Positions 20,500-33,345 are shown, numbered from the stretch's first letter. The stretch is DNA of 64,000 nt from Massospora cicadina (GCA_022478985.1 JAKSZP010018526.1:1-64000); one strand, 5' to 3'. Notes: generated from the sequence alone by a model not told the origin. Made by a program: numbers and translations.

Positions 20500-22190
20500 T
20501 GAACCATAGGAAAGTTTAGAGCATTGACCTAATTTTCTTCTCTAAGTTCAGGCTCATTGGCAGCACGTGAGCAACATACCACAACTTTGAGAAAATGAAG
20601 ACGTTTATTGCTTGCACTTTCTCCTTGAATCATAGTCTGGCGCTTTTCCAGAATGCCATTTAGATTGATAAGCTTGACAATACTTCTTGTTTGGTCTCCA
20701 GTACCGCTGGTCCCTTATTGTTTAAGAGTATCCCGAGGTATCAGATAGTCTGGGAGTGCATGATTGGCATTGTGTCAGTTGGCGGGCTGAAGCTTGGGTT
20801 GCTGACCCTCATCACTGAGGTTTTTGTCAAGTTGATTTTTGCATTTGATGCTAGCTGATAGAGGTCTAATATTTCCCACTCCTGGATGTCAGTCAGTGAG
20901 CTTATGCCTAATATAGTACCATCAGCAAATGCTAGCATCTTCAGTGGCATTTGGTTTGGGGTGGACTAAGCCCTGGAGCTTCGCGTTCGCTGCTGCCAGT
21001 AGAATGCTGGCTGCAAAGTTGACTAGTATCAGTGACATAGGGTCACCTTGTTGGAGACCTTGCCCAACCAGGATTTCATTGGTTATGCCATTTGTGACAA
21101 TAACCTTTGTTACAAGGCCTGAGCTAAGTGTCATTATCCATGCTCAAAAAGTGTTAGGGATACTGACTGCCTTTAGTGCCTCATGAAGGAATGACCACAC
21201 TACTCGGTCATATGCCTTTTCCATGTCAAGGAACATAAGGTACCCCTGTTTGATGCCCCTTGCATCCTGGATTACGCTCTGGACTAAATCAATGCTGTCC
21301 CATATTCTCCATCCTTTGACAAAGCTGTTCTGTGCCTTATGGAGCATGCGTGGTGCTGTTGCCATCAGTCAATTAGATAGTATGCACGTGAGCAGTTTAT
21401 AATCGGCATTCAACAGTGTAATTGGGCGCCAGTTCCAAAGTTGGCATCTAAGCCCTTTTTACAAAAGTACGATTCAGGTCTCTTGGCCTCCCAGAATTTT
21501 CTGGCCATTTTGTAGACAGTGGTTGAAGAGGGCTTTGAGCTTTAGAACAATGCAGTCTCAGAATATGCTGTGTATTTCTGCACACATATTGTTGGGGCCT
21601 GGTGCTTTCATTCTTGGCGACTCCTTTTGCGCCCTCTTGACTTCCTCAATAGAGATTTCAGCGGATATCTTGGCGGCATCTTCTGGCATACAGCTCCCTA
21701 GTACCAGCTTGGCCAGGTTTATAAGGGTATTTCACCAATTTGCTCATTTCTCATTGTCAGAAAAGATCACCGTAAAAAAGCTTGACCTCTTACTTGATCA
21801 TTTCAGGGTCTTTTGATTATACCTCTTCCCATGTCTCCACTTCCCAAACCCTATCCTTGGTTCAAATTACCTTAAGGTGTTTCAGGCCCTCTTTGGTCAT
21901 CATCCCCGCTATACTCTGATATTGGTAAGTTGCATTGGGCCATCTCTCTGAGTCTTGCTTCATCATTATGGCCTGATACTTTTTGTGTGTTGTTTGGTAC
22001 TAGCTCCACCAGTCCTCACTGTCCCACCAGGTGAGCCTCAGCCTTTCTAATTTAGATTTCAGCTGTTTTGCGGCAGTTCACTTGTAGGAGTTCACTTTTT
22101 TGACCTTCATACTATCATGCTTCCTTTTTGCTTTGATCTGGGTCCATCGTTCTATCAGGTCTAACTCTGGGCAGTTGTCCAGGTATGCTA
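20500..22190 (-). pseudogene. LINE reverse transcriptase
   Basis: Copies the LINE RNA at the nicked target. Fragments in order: NSFVKGWRIWDSIDLVQS (21144-21365) with motif A as FLDMEKAYDRVVWSFLHEAL; motif B as GQGLQQGDPMSLILVNFAAS (20922-21134); and motif C as LAFADGTILGIS (20741-20950), where FADD is normal, so the second catalytic aspartate is a glycine. NAKINLTKTSVM is the downstream thumb-side block. Stops and frameshifts separate the pieces. Confidence 0.85.
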
Positions 22191-22194
22191 CCAG

Positions 22195-22810
22195 TCAATC
22201 CTGTCCAGCGTCAATCTTTTGGCGCCATTCCCTGTCCCTCAGCGTGGCTGGTACCAGTTGCCATTTGCATTTCCTTGGAGGTTCATCAAGGTCGATATCC
22301 ACACAGATGACCATGTGATCACTTTTGGCATTTATGCTAACCTCGCTGTTGGACGTCATCAGCTTGAGATCTGATGACACTAGGATGTAGTCTAAACGTG
22401 ATCCTGACAATGGGGATCCAATGACACCATATGGCCACCGCATTAAGTTGGCTGGGTCATCATCCTCTTTGTCAATCATTAGGCACATCCCCAATTTGAC
22501 TAGGTATTCAAGCATCTTGTAAGCCTTACTGTTGGGATGTTCTCTCATCAGGAACATATCCCAGCTCACATTCATACAACAGTTCAGGTCACCTGCTATT
22601 ATGGTCATCGCTTTGGATGGTACTTCCACTAAGGATTCCCAAAAAATAAAGTTTTCATGGTGCTTTGGTGGGGTGTAGACTGCTACCGCTCATATACTTC
22701 TGCAAGTATCTCTATTTGTAGCCATCGCTATCAAGATCCTACCAGCATGAGTCTCTTCCACAAATTCCAGGTCTATTTTCTTGTCCATTGCAACTATTGC
22801 TACATGGTCT
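22195..22810 (-). pseudogene. LINE AP-like endonuclease
   Basis: Nicks target DNA to prime reverse transcription. On the minus strand: HVAIVAMDKKIDLEFVEETH, then AVAVYTPPKHHENFIFWESL after one stop, AMTIIAGDLNCCMN, GSRLDYILVSSDLKL and KSDHMVICVDIDL. The GDLN, RLDYIL and SDH motifs are the diagnostic active-site elements. ORF 22195-22629 covers the C-terminal two thirds, followed by the linker to RT. Confidence 0.85.
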
Positions 22811-23399
22811 GTTCATAGGGCTTGGTAGCCTATCTGGCGGGACCATGGGTGGTTTTTCGCATCACAGTTTGAGCTTAGCATCATTTTCTTTTGGTTACCA
22901 GCTTTTGTTTCAAAAAATAAAAATTTGGTCAATATTAATATATGTTTTTAAATGGTGCACCTTCCTCCTCCTCATTTGTATGCTTGCCATCCCCCGAGCA
23001 TTTGTAGTTGCTATCCTCATTTCCAGCTGCCCTTCCCATGGGTATGAGGTTTAGCGTTTTCTGAGTTGTGGATTGAGTCATGTACTGAGGTCTGGTTGGT
23101 AGATGATGATGGCGTCAATGGTTGACGGGGTGCAGTATTTAGTTTTTGGGGTCAGTTGGATGGGACTGGGATCATATTTCAGGTCATCCTGTGTACTGGA
23201 AATTTGGTCGCCATCCCATCTCCCTGTTGATGGATAATGGGGATGGTTTTATGATTGGGTCTGGGTGCCCCTTGTCCCCTGCTGGCGGAGTGGAAGATTC
23301 CCCCTCATCAATCAATCAGACTTCACCCCTTCTTTTAATTTAATGGCAGAACTTGATTTTTAGTTGGTGATTGTCTGGCCAATTTTGTCAATTTTGTTG

Positions 23400-26300
23400 C
23401 TCCTGCTAATTTTTCACCAGTTGCCTCAGGTATTTACCAATGACTCCAATTTGATTTAGTATTCACTTTTGTCTTATCAGGCTTTGATTTTGATTTTCTG
23501 GCTTCCTGCGTCCACCCTTGCTTAAAGAGACTTTTTTGTGCTCGCCTTTTTCCATCTTTCCTCCTTATGAACCATCCATTCCGCTTGGGTTGGACGTTTC
23601 TCTGTTGATCTGGGGTCAGTTCCCTCATCCATTGCATAAGATTTGGGGTTCAGAACTATAAATTGTTCATCATCCACTTAGGGTTGCTTTGCCATTTCTC
23701 GTTCCCACGCTTCTCTATGTGCCAGGTTCAGTTCTTGTTGCTGGCGTTTCATATCCACTACCTCCGTTAGGTTGTGCGGGATCCATTCTCTGGCTTTCTG
23801 GTTGAGGAAAGCCTTGGTACCAACCTTGGTGATTCCCCTGACGGGGTCATATTCATATTCTCATGTAGTTTTACCTTTACAATGGTGGCATTGAGCCATT
23901 GTGTGGCCGGTCTGGTAACAGAACTGGCACACTTGTTTGGCATCCTCCTGTTCAACATATACTACCCTATTGAGGCTGGGCAGGCGGATGAATTGGGGTA
24001 GAGCAATTTTTCTGTTTCATCTAGGGTGCCAGTTCATACAGGGCTTCCATTGTCCAAGGGCAGAGGCACTTCGCAATGTAATCGCCACCAGCTTGCCAAA
24101 ATTCTTATACTCCCCCATAGTATGACAATCTGGTCTAGATCGCTTTGTGCACCCACTCCCAATTACAGACAGTGGGGAGATTCTGGAAGGTTACCCACCT
24201 TGCAGTTTGGTTGGCGTATCTGGTCAGTTCCATTCGCAGATAAATCCCTTTGTTTTTATGCCAATTTTGAGGAGTTTCCTGTGGTCCAACTTTCCTGGGA
24301 TTGATATTTATATAGCCCCGTTTGGGTACCCATTGGTGATTAAAGTCCCCTCCAGCTAGGACTTCGTCAAGTTCCTGATAAATTGACAATATCAGGTCGG
24401 ACCATTCCTCCTCCTCCACTAGCTGCAGGTGGATTCAAATAGCATCTTTTAGGTATGATTTTGGTGCCTAGCGATCTGTAAAGCCCACAATGATCAACTG
24501 ATGGATGTATTCAATGTGGCTCCCTGCTCCGTTCCAGGTGTTGTCTTTATTATGCACCACCACAGCACTGTAGGATTTGTTTTTTACGCTTGGTTTGGGT
24601 ACTTTGGTGGGAGTCTTTCCCTTCAAAATCCAGCTTACCAATTCATTGAGGCTGAACCCCCAGTTGAGGAATGCTTTGATCTGGTGGATGCTGTTTCTTG
24701 GCGGTTGATACTTCTAGCCATTTGCGTTCCAATTCCATAGGCTCTGCCACTCTAGGGCATCCAATGGTGAGAACCCCAGTTGGTACCACTTGAGGGCGGA
24801 TTCTGGGCCGCACATTGGGTGGAGGTATTTTTAAGAGGACCTTCAGCATAAATGAGCTACGCTGGCACCAATCCCTTACTGTGACACTATTTAAGCCCCC
24901 ATCTGTATTTAATCGTGCCATTGCTGCCAGAACACCCTCTTCACTCTATTGGAATGCTTCGGAGGGGGTAAAACTTTCAGCGGCATATGGGGCCACTAGC
25001 ATCAGTTCAAGGAAGGATTGCTTCTAATCCCAGATAGTTTCAATGCAGATCCCCGCTTTGATCTATTCTTGGCCCAAGTCTGGGGTTGTGACCCCTTTCA
25101 TCGCTGTTGCCACCTGTAGTGAAATCTCATGTTCCATCCATGTTGGGCTGAATCAGGGGTGAACCCTGCTGCGTCCAAGTCTGCAGCTTTGGCGATTGTT
25201 GCAGAATTGCACCATATTTTCCACTTTTTGATTGGGAATGGTTGGCCTCTAAGGGTTTTGTAATATAGGTTTAGTCACCCCCAGCACACCCATTCGCGCA
25301 CTAGGTCCATACTGGCCCTCGCTCAGAACCAGTATTTCAATTCCACTGGTGTAAATCTGTTGGTGGACCAGTTGATGGAAATTTCTGGCGACCAATCCTG
25401 GAAGGGTCCCCATTCCACCAATTTTCATTTGTACAGCCCGCTTTCATCAGGTCTGATGCAGTGGCTGGTGGAATTTGGGTGTACAATCAGTGTAAGGCCT
25501 CAGTGGCCTTGAACCTGGCCATGATCCATGATAGTTCTAATCTGGGGAGGATGTAGTATTATACCATTCCAGTGCCATGTCCACTGGAATGGAGTGTCAG
25601 GCCCATTTGAGGGCAGTAGAGGCGTTTGGGAATTGTTTCGCATACTTGGCTAGATCTGTTGGGTTGAGGCCCGAGCTCCCAACAGCTTGGGTGTATAGTG
25701 CTGTAATGCCTGCCTTGTTGTATTCCATTGCATTTAAAAGGTCGAAGCCAGCCTCCATTCAAGCCTTTACATCCACCAATTTAAATCTTCACAGATTGTG
25801 GCCTCAATCACCTTTTTCTCCACGAGGATTTTCATCCATTCCAGGGCGTCTTCTGTCCTAATTCATGACGCCTTGAATAGTACTGCCATATTGATCAAGA
25901 TTTGGGTATCAAGCCAGCATTTGGCCACTCCAGCGGAAAATTTGTGGTCTCACCACATAGCCACAATGCCTGGTTTGATACCTTTGAAGACCCACTGGGT
26001 CGCCATAGAGTATGAGAACTGGAGAGCCTCCCATTGTTTGACCTCAAGGGTTGATACGCCTCATCATACCAACATGTCTGACTGGATTGGGGTGTATTTT
26101 ACCGGGGCCCTGGCTGCTGACTTGACTGTTGTCAGTGTTTCAGCCCCTTCCAGTAGTACTTTTAGTTTTTTTGCCAAATTTTCTTGGGTATCTGATCCCT
26201 CATATTTGGCCCCCAATATAGTTTCACCCTCATTGGGATTAACCCCAGGTGGTTCATATTGGTTTGGCAATTGGCTCTGTGCCAATCTAGTCCCTTCTGA

Positions 26301-27181
26301 TGGCTTATGATTGTCAGGGTTTGCTCCCAATTGTCCATTCAAGATTGGTCATTGATTCATGGTTGAGTTAGAGCCCCCTGTCAACATAAATTTGTCAGGG
26401 ATTGTACCAAATGGTGTATCAGGGATCACACCCAATAGTTTTCTCATTTTAGTGAATCAATTTTGGTTTTGGACCGTTCGCCCCCTGACTGGGCCTTTTT
26501 GGAATTAGTGCCTGACTTCTTCTTCACTCAAATACCCTGAGCAGATTTGGTAAGTTTCTCCATGTCAGTTGAAAACTTTTTATAGCTTTGCTCTGTTGGT
26601 TTAAGCTGCTGGTTTTTGTCAATCAAATCCTAGTTGGTTTTGGATCCTATCAATACTTCATCTGGGTTTTTTGTTTTTTTGGCAATAATTTTCTCACCCT
26701 GCGAGGTCCCAATCCCCTCCACTAGTTGAGATTCAGTGGGGAATATTCCTGACACCACTGTTCTCGGTGTCAGGCCTCACTCCCAGAAGGGTTCTCTTGT
26801 CATCTGGTTGTTGGCGGTCACCAATCCTAGGGAGTCAACCCAGTTATTCATGCTAGTCGCAAGGGCCCCATAACCTATTGATGCGTTTGTGTGTTTTATT
26901 GTCATTCATGTTGCCAGATCACTACTTGACGTACATGTGTTGTATTGCCCTTCCCCATTTCTAGTCATGTGGGGGCTTGGGCCAGCAGGAAGTTCATTAG
27001 ATGGTACGTCCATCATACTGTCCCTCTTAATATTATTGTTAATTATTATTGGCGCAGGCAAGTCATCCATTTCTATGTGCTGCACACAGATGGGAGGATT
27101 GACTTCCCTACACTTGGGTGGTTGGCCATTGTTCACTACACTATAATTGCAGTGTGCACTGGCAGTTGGTTGCTCTCTCAA
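23400..27181 (-). pseudogene. LINE ORF1 (nucleic-acid-binding protein)
   Basis: The first minus-strand ATG at 27181 lies 14 bases inside the element. Open pieces in several frames: 26906-27181, 26064-26342, 25559-25762, 24643-24921, 24135-24419, 23767-23958. Near 23945-23885 the minus strand reads VCQFCYQTGHTMAQCHHCK, a clean CCHC knuckle (C-x2-C-x4-H-x4-C). Basic Lys/Arg-rich sequence follows (23434-23637). ORF1 proteins coat LINE RNA. The rest of the protein is not recognisable. Confidence 0.7.
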
Positions 27182-27211
27182 TTCTTGTTCAGTTCACTTT
27201 TTGCTTTAAAA

Positions 27212-27929
27212 AGTGTTGTATACAAGAGAGAAAATATTAGTTAGCCACCACAGCATGTGAAGAAAAATGTTTTAAAAACATTTCTAGGCTACTTATCATT
27301 AATTACAGAATGCGAATCAAAAACTGCTTACAAACAAGCCAAAATCATCGGCTTAAGTAAGTTTAGCAATCCATAAAGCCATTCACCCTGTTTACAAAAA
27401 CTTTGTAGCTGAGGAAATCAAAGGTAAGCAAAAGCCCAGGTCCGTCTATGCTCTTTCTTTTTTAGTACTTGGTGGTCCCAACCTGAATATTTTTCCATGT
27501 TCTTAATTCTTTAGCTTAAGTAGTTAGTGTATAGGGGGTTTAGGTTATTTTTACAGATATTACATTTTTTTACTTTTTTCACATTTTTTACTTTAAATAT
27601 TATCATTTCCAATTTTTAGTTTTTTAAAACCACTTTTCACAGCATAATTTACATGTTTGCTTTTAAAAAATCATTTTGTGAAAAATAGGAAACTATGGAA
27701 ACTGGAAAAGATATTTGTAAAATAAGGAAATAAAAATTTGGAAACAAAAAAACTCTGTGAAACACTTTATTTTTAGTTATAAAAGTATGAGGTTTAAGCC
27801 AAATTATTTGATCACTTTTACTTAAAGATCATGAGCCTTCTTTCTTTATTTGTTTTAAGACATCTTCTGGATAATTAGCAAGCTTTTAACCATTAAATTT
27901 TTTAGCGTAAGCTACACTTTCTCACAAAA
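27212..27929. other. Spacer between LINE and methyltransferase pseudogene
   Basis: AT-rich, no gene. It contains AGTACTTGGTGGTCCC at 27463-27478 preceded by TTTTTT, which on the minus strand resembles the retroposon end GGACCATCTAGTACTAAAAA, but no convincing flanking duplication is visible. Confidence 0.4.
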
Positions 27930-30749
27930 TGGATGGGTATTCATTGACCTGACCTCAGATTCTGAAGATTTTCATCCTATAAAATATGGGTTCCAACCTG
28001 TTTTTTTCAACTAATCAAGGTAATTGACTGATAAACATATTTTTAAAGTCCTTTTTACGTTTTTGAGAATTTGTCTTTGGGGCATCCAGTGTAGGCAGCT
28101 TTATGATATGTTGCTTAAGTTACTGCCTCTTGCCGCATGGAGACTGTGAGGATTAAGGCCTATTGTTGGGCTTTGACCGCGACTTTTTCACTTCTTTTAT
28201 TGCTTTTAATTATTTAAAAATTTGATTGCAATGATGCAGTTAAAACTCATAAGAGACTGCTTTAAATTTTAAAGAAACTCTAGAGGAGATAAATCAGAGT
28301 TTCAGGTGTCCCGCTTTGGCCTCTGAGAAAAACAAAGTGCAGAATCTCTTGGAAAGTGCTAGGGGCTCTCCTATAAGAACTTTTGATCTTATATCAAACA
28401 AATCAACAAGACCAGATGTTAATAAAATTAAGTTCCCTAGCATGGATGACACCCAATTACCGAATTCACTAAGCCAGAGTGGGTTTTTGAGAGAAATGAA
28501 ATCCAAGGGCCAAAAGCTTCACTTTGAAAGCTCAAGTTGTGATTCACTCCATCCATCTGGGAAATTAAAATCCAAAAACTGGCTAGAAAATCGCTTCAAA
28601 AATCTCAAGCAAATGGTTATAAAGTTCGAATTTCTGAGTAGGATCCACTGGCTGCAATGGCTGAGTGGGTTGAGAAGTTGGATGCACCTATATGAGGGTT
28701 TATCCATAAAGAACGTGGACCTTACTGCAATGAAAGGAGTACAAGAAACTACTTACCAAACGATCATATTGAAAAGATGGGACAAACCACTAGTTTTAAT
28801 CCCAAAGCTCTTCCCACGTCTAAAGAAACTAAAGGAAGAGATCCCATTCCCTCTGTTTTTTCTCATCAGGCTGCTCCAAAAAAAGAACTGGTAACTTCCT
28901 AATGATATTTTCTGATGATTTTGAAAAGCTTATCTCAAGCTCAAAGCCCGAAAAGTCTTCAAAAGGTGGCAGCAAATTGGTTACACATGCTGTCATCCTA
29001 GAGCTTAGTGATGGCGTGATGCCTTTTACTATTACAACGCAAGCCTAGCCTCAACTAAGCAAGGGTAGTTCTGGTTTTAATGAGGCTCAGCTTAGTTTAA
29101 AGCTTAAGCAAAGTGATTTACCAGATCTGACAATAGTATCTGAGGGTGACAATTTACAAAATTTAGATGAGTCCAACCAGAGCAAAGAAAGGTGCAATGA
29201 CAAATCAAGCGAATCCCTCTTCTTAGAGAAACAGTTTGTTGGTGATGAAAATATTTTGTTAGATCTATGCAATGTCATCCTTGATGCCCAAGCATTAGCT
29301 AAATTGAAGATCAAAGTCGGTTTTTTAGAGGTTGAATGTGAAGATTTTTCCTTTTGAGCCAGATATGGGTGATGTCTCACCTTTATCAGATAATTTGCCT
29401 ATCACGTCTGAGGTTTATCTGAAAAAGAATTTTTTTAGTTTGTCCACGCCTTTTACTGGAAGTTCCCATTTGGCTGGAGAGGAACTTGAGGTACATTCAA
29501 CTGTTTATGCTTGATTAATAGTGTAGATAGAAATGATCCTGGATAGAAAACATTTAATGTAAGAACCTTAAAGCCCTTAGACGTAAATTATAGAACTCAA
29601 TATCTTATCTTGTCAAATGGAAGGGATATTCCAATAGGTCCAGCTGGATGCCCATAGAAAAGCTCAGCTGTGATGAATTTATTGATGCTTTTGAGTTGGC
29701 TAAACTTGTGAATAGACTGGTATTCATTTTATCCTTTCTTTATCTTTACTCTAGGTGGGTTCTTGTACAATGGATGATTCTACAGGTACAATCATTACTC
29801 TTCCGCTAAATATTCGCCGCTTCATGGAGATGTTTAGCAAGAACAATGTCAACATTATCTCAGAGTTCAATGATATTGATGATTCAGGCCACCCGATAAT
29901 TTCACATCCATTAATTACAACATTTTCCAGGAAGGTGTGATTCAACCTGAGAACAATGCAGTTGGCTGCAAATGTATAGGCTCATGCCGCCTCAGAGCTT
30001 ACATGAACTGCAACTGCTTTTGTATCAGAAAGCGGAGACTTTCTTACCAATGTACAATTCAATAGCAGCTTACGTTTGCAAAGAATTATGGGATTTATGA
30101 GTGCAATAGCAGATGCAGCTGTTCTGTAAGTTTCAGTATCCTCGTTGTACAGCGAGGGAGGAAAGTAAAGTTACAAATCTATAAAACTTTCATATGGGTT
30201 GGGGTGTACGTGCAATGCAAAAGATTTTGGAGGGTAGTTTTGTTATTGAATATGTCAGGGAATTTATTACTTTTGCCAAGGCTGAGCGACAAGGAAAACA
30301 TATGATGCACGCCCGTCCACCTATCTTTTTGCCTTGGACTTTGAGCATGGCCCCATGAGGATTGTGACTACACCATTGATGCATGCCACCCTGGGAATGC
30401 AAGTCACTTCTTCAACCATTCATGCGACCCCAACATGGCGGTTTACTATGTATTCATAGATAACTACAGTCCCTAGCTGCACTAACTTGCCTTCTTTGCC
30501 ATCCAGGACATTAAACCTTATGAAGAGCTAACCTTTGATTTCACACCTCATGCTCAAATAAACCTATCTCATACAAATCTATCCAGCTATTTCGGCCAGA
30601 GCAAATACATATGTTACTGTAGGAGCTCAAAATGCATAGGTATGTTCCTTCAAATATAGGACAGTTGCAGTTCAAGTAGAGAGTAGTAGTGCCATATTGG
30701 TCATGCACCTTTTTACTGTTTTGCTTTTTCAGCGCTCATGCACTTCTAG
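27930..30749 (+). pseudogene. SUV39/Clr4-type histone H3K9 methyltransferase pseudogene
   Basis: Would methylate histone H3 lysine 9 to form heterochromatin. The C-terminal third is clear. Pre-SET: GCKCIGSCRLRAYMNCNCFC (from 29964) and [68 protein letters not shown] then DPNM (near 30413) and LAFFAIQDIKPYEELTFDF. Post-SET: YICYCRSSKCI (CxCx4C, 30605-30638). A GTATGT donor at 30640 and CTTTTTCAG acceptor ending 30732 suggest a last intron, ending LMHF at 30749. The upstream 1.9 kb has Ser/Lys/Glu-rich open pieces (28316-28894, 28920-29340, 29332-29514) and IDLTSDSEDF near 27945, with no recognised domain. Stops at 30058, 30474 and 30483, among others, and frameshifts near 28620, 29350, 29930, 30190 and 30300 make it a pseudogene. 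The resemblance is strongest to animal-type SUV39H. Confidence 0.88.
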
Positions 30750-31494
30750 GTGCCAACTTTAGTAGATTTTACAAAATCATGGTTGCGCTCTTTTTGGTTG
30801 CTTTCCCTCTCCTGAAGCAACTGGCGTGTTAAAAGCAGATGTGGTGGTGACAATCTATACTTTCTAAAATTAAGAGTTGAATGAAAGGTGTTCTTATGTC
30901 TTTCACACATTTATGCTTTGTGACATTGTACTAATAGACCTATTTTCTGCTATTAGAATATAATAACTTTATATTTTACTTTTTATACATTTTTTATTTT
31001 TTTATTATCTTTCAACTTTGTGTGAAGCCAAACTTAGGTCAAAAATATTTCATTATTTTGGTATAGGGGCCAAAAAAGATTAAAATTGTTTTTGAAATCA
31101 ATTTACCTCACATCACCAGGTCATAGCAAGTAGTAAATCTTCTACCCTGACAACAAAAGATGAAGGAAGGTCAGGGGTTTAATTTCTGCTGCCACAGATT
31201 GATTATAAAGTCAAATCATAGCAGAGAGGATTAGCATAGGTGCGTTGGCAGGGTGCAGTTTAATGCTTAAGAGAGATGGTTTTAACTTAGTAATTTGTGC
31301 TAAACAATAGTATATATTATATTAGTAGGTAGCTACAGTTTTGCCTATGTTTTTAACAAACCTGCTGGTTAATATATCAATAGATCTAAAAGATTAGTTA
31401 ATTTGTTTGGTGTGGCTTATAGTAGTAATTAGATTTCATAATATATCCCTTTACATCATGAGGTTAAGAGGTCAAAATCCATTGAGTCATTGAA
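30750..31494. other. Non-coding spacer
   Basis: No gene. 31128-31195 holds TAGCAAGTAGTAAAT and GGGTTTAATTTC with tRNA-like spacing, possibly another decayed pol III element, but the match is too weak to call. Confidence 0.3.
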
Positions 31495-33045
31495 AGGCAG
31501 TTATTAAAATGCTTTTCTTTAACTTACAATGGGTGACTTTCAAATCTTGCAATTGATTTTTAACACCTTCTAAACTAGCTTAATGTTTTTAAATTTGACA
31601 CACTTATGTATCTCCCATGATAAAATAAAAATCCATTAAAAATTAATTTTCAAATTAGAAATAAAAAGTTCTATATGTATTAAGTAAAAATCATATATCT
31701 TTTTAATGATAGTTGGTATATATTTATGTCTGAGCAGTTAGATAAAGAGTTGATTTGAAATTTTTAAAAGTGTTTAAGTGGTTAGTGGTTATTTGAGTAA
31801 AAAAGTAAATGTAAGCAAAGTTTAAATCAAAAGTCCAATTTGATTTTAAAATACCTTCTCTTGCATAATCAGCTCAGCTTTTGGCTCTAAAATTAAATCT
31901 TATAAAGATCAGTTGTTCAAATCCTAGCGCAAATACTTTTATCTATAATAATAAAGCAAGTGTGTATGTGTGTATATATATGTTATGCTCAGTCAAAACT
32001 ACAGCATTTAGAGACTTGAGAATTTGGCTATATGTGAATGGGAGGGGGTCCATATGAACCTCAAAGCCAGATTTTTAATTTTATAATAAAATATTTAGTT
32101 TTAAGTGTTTTTAGTGAAATTGCTTTATATTTTTATAAGTTTTGGTATATTGTTATGACTGAGCAGTTTAAAACAGTTGACTTGTTAGTTCTAATGGTTT
32201 TGCTAAGCAGTTGGTGGGTTTAGATTGTTTAATAAGCTTGATGGTTATAACAATCAGTTATTGATTGGTTGATCTAGAAAGTTAACTAGATTTGGTAAGT
32301 TGTTGGAAGTAAATCATTGTTGAAGGATTCAAAAATTTCAAAAGTTTTTCCCAAGATTTGTTTAGGTTATCTTGTTAGCTTTTATAATGGTAGATGGCCA
32401 CCCCTAAGTTTAACAAGTAATTAAAATTATTGAATTAATCTTAAAAAGTAAACTTATAAAATCAAATAATATACCATTAAACTTTTGGCCAGACTCCAAA
32501 TGAGCTTATCAAATCACCAAAGACACCATTTAATTGGGTAAAATCAACCTAACTCTATCACAACTGAAACCTTAAGAATGTATATATGTGACAAGAAAAA
32601 GTTTTAAAAGTTACAATTGTATTTAAATAATTAAAAACTTCACTATTTAATTATTCTGTACAGTAGACCTTTGAACAAAAAGTTGTTTAATATTTTCCAA
32701 AAACATGGAAAATTTCAATATATAATTTAGTTTTATGAACCCAAAATTAAAATACTAATTTAACTTATGTAATGTTTATTAGTTTAAAATATGATAAAAA
32801 AGTAGAAAATAAAAAAAGAATAAATATTAAAAAACTTGCTTTTCTTAAAGAAGAAAATAATAGAAAAAATAAAAAATATAAAGTAAAAAACACAAATCAA
32901 CCAAAAAATTTGTACTAAAAAGTAAAATTAATTTCTTTGCTAAATAATTACTTAAGGAAATTCTCATGTACAGCTGCAAGAAAAGCAAAGCGTGCACACT
33001 TAAATACAGTCATACATACAATCATATAAAGTATGTATTATATAT
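31495..33045 (-). repeat. Right arm of a long inverted repeat
   Basis: Reverse complement of 17390-19165, module by module: R1 tRNA-like head (31850-31930, TGTTCAAATCC), R1 terminal unit (31955-32090), 50-bp units (32150-32330), CTTTTATAATGGTAGATGG (32378-32396), TTTAATTATTCTGTACAGTA and TTCTCATGTACAGCTGCAAG (32963-32982). It lacks the SINE found in the left arm. Short open frames here look like chance. Confidence 0.7.
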
Positions 33046-33345
33046 GATATATATAATATATAGTATATAATTTTATATTACTATATTTGTATAATATAGA
33101 TTATATAATATATATTATATATGTATAATATATATTATAAATAATACTATAATATTATATATGTATTTTATATAAAAATATATGTAATTTATTATATATT
33201 AGATATAGTTTCATATATAACAATTATATATATTATAATTTATAAATTACATATAACATTGTATAATATATTATATACTATATGTAATACTATGTATAAG
33301 TTAATATATACAGTATATATACATCATATATATATATATGTCAAG
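33046..33345. repeat. TA-rich low-complexity tract
   Basis: About 300 bases almost entirely of TATATAT/ATTATAT steps. A similar tract precedes the related repeat at 35900-35990, and a shorter one lies at 17405-17430, so it seems to belong to the outer end of this repeat family. Confidence 0.8.

Larger units (their letters stand above)
19215..27194 (-). mobile_element. Non-LTR retrotransposon (LINE), near full length
   Basis: About 8 kb on the minus strand. Order on that strand: ORF1 with a CCHC knuckle (27181 to about 23400), AP-type endonuclease (about 22810-22195), reverse transcriptase (about 22190-20500) and a C-terminal zinc motif (about 19860-19620). Flanks CATTTTTTTGCTTAAAA (19198-19214) and CACTTTTTGCTTTAAAA (27195-27211) are an imperfect target duplication. 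Base composition is more balanced than the flanking DNA. The frames are broken throughout, and the RT active site has changed, so it is inactive. Confidence 0.88.

Noticed and set aside
24135..24419. Minus-strand LAGGDFNHQW, resembling an endonuclease GDFN motif
   Set aside because: It lies upstream of the zinc knuckle within ORF1 and lacks the other endonuclease motifs, which are all present at 22195-22810.
27455..27500. Possible fifth micro-insertion (TTTTTTAGTACTTGGTGGTCCC)
   Set aside because: The motif resembles the family end but no clear flanking duplication is visible.
29720..29754. 35-base intron in the methyltransferase pseudogene
   Set aside because: GT and AG ends are present with a pyrimidine tract, but the length is very short and the frames on either side are already broken, so it cannot be verified.
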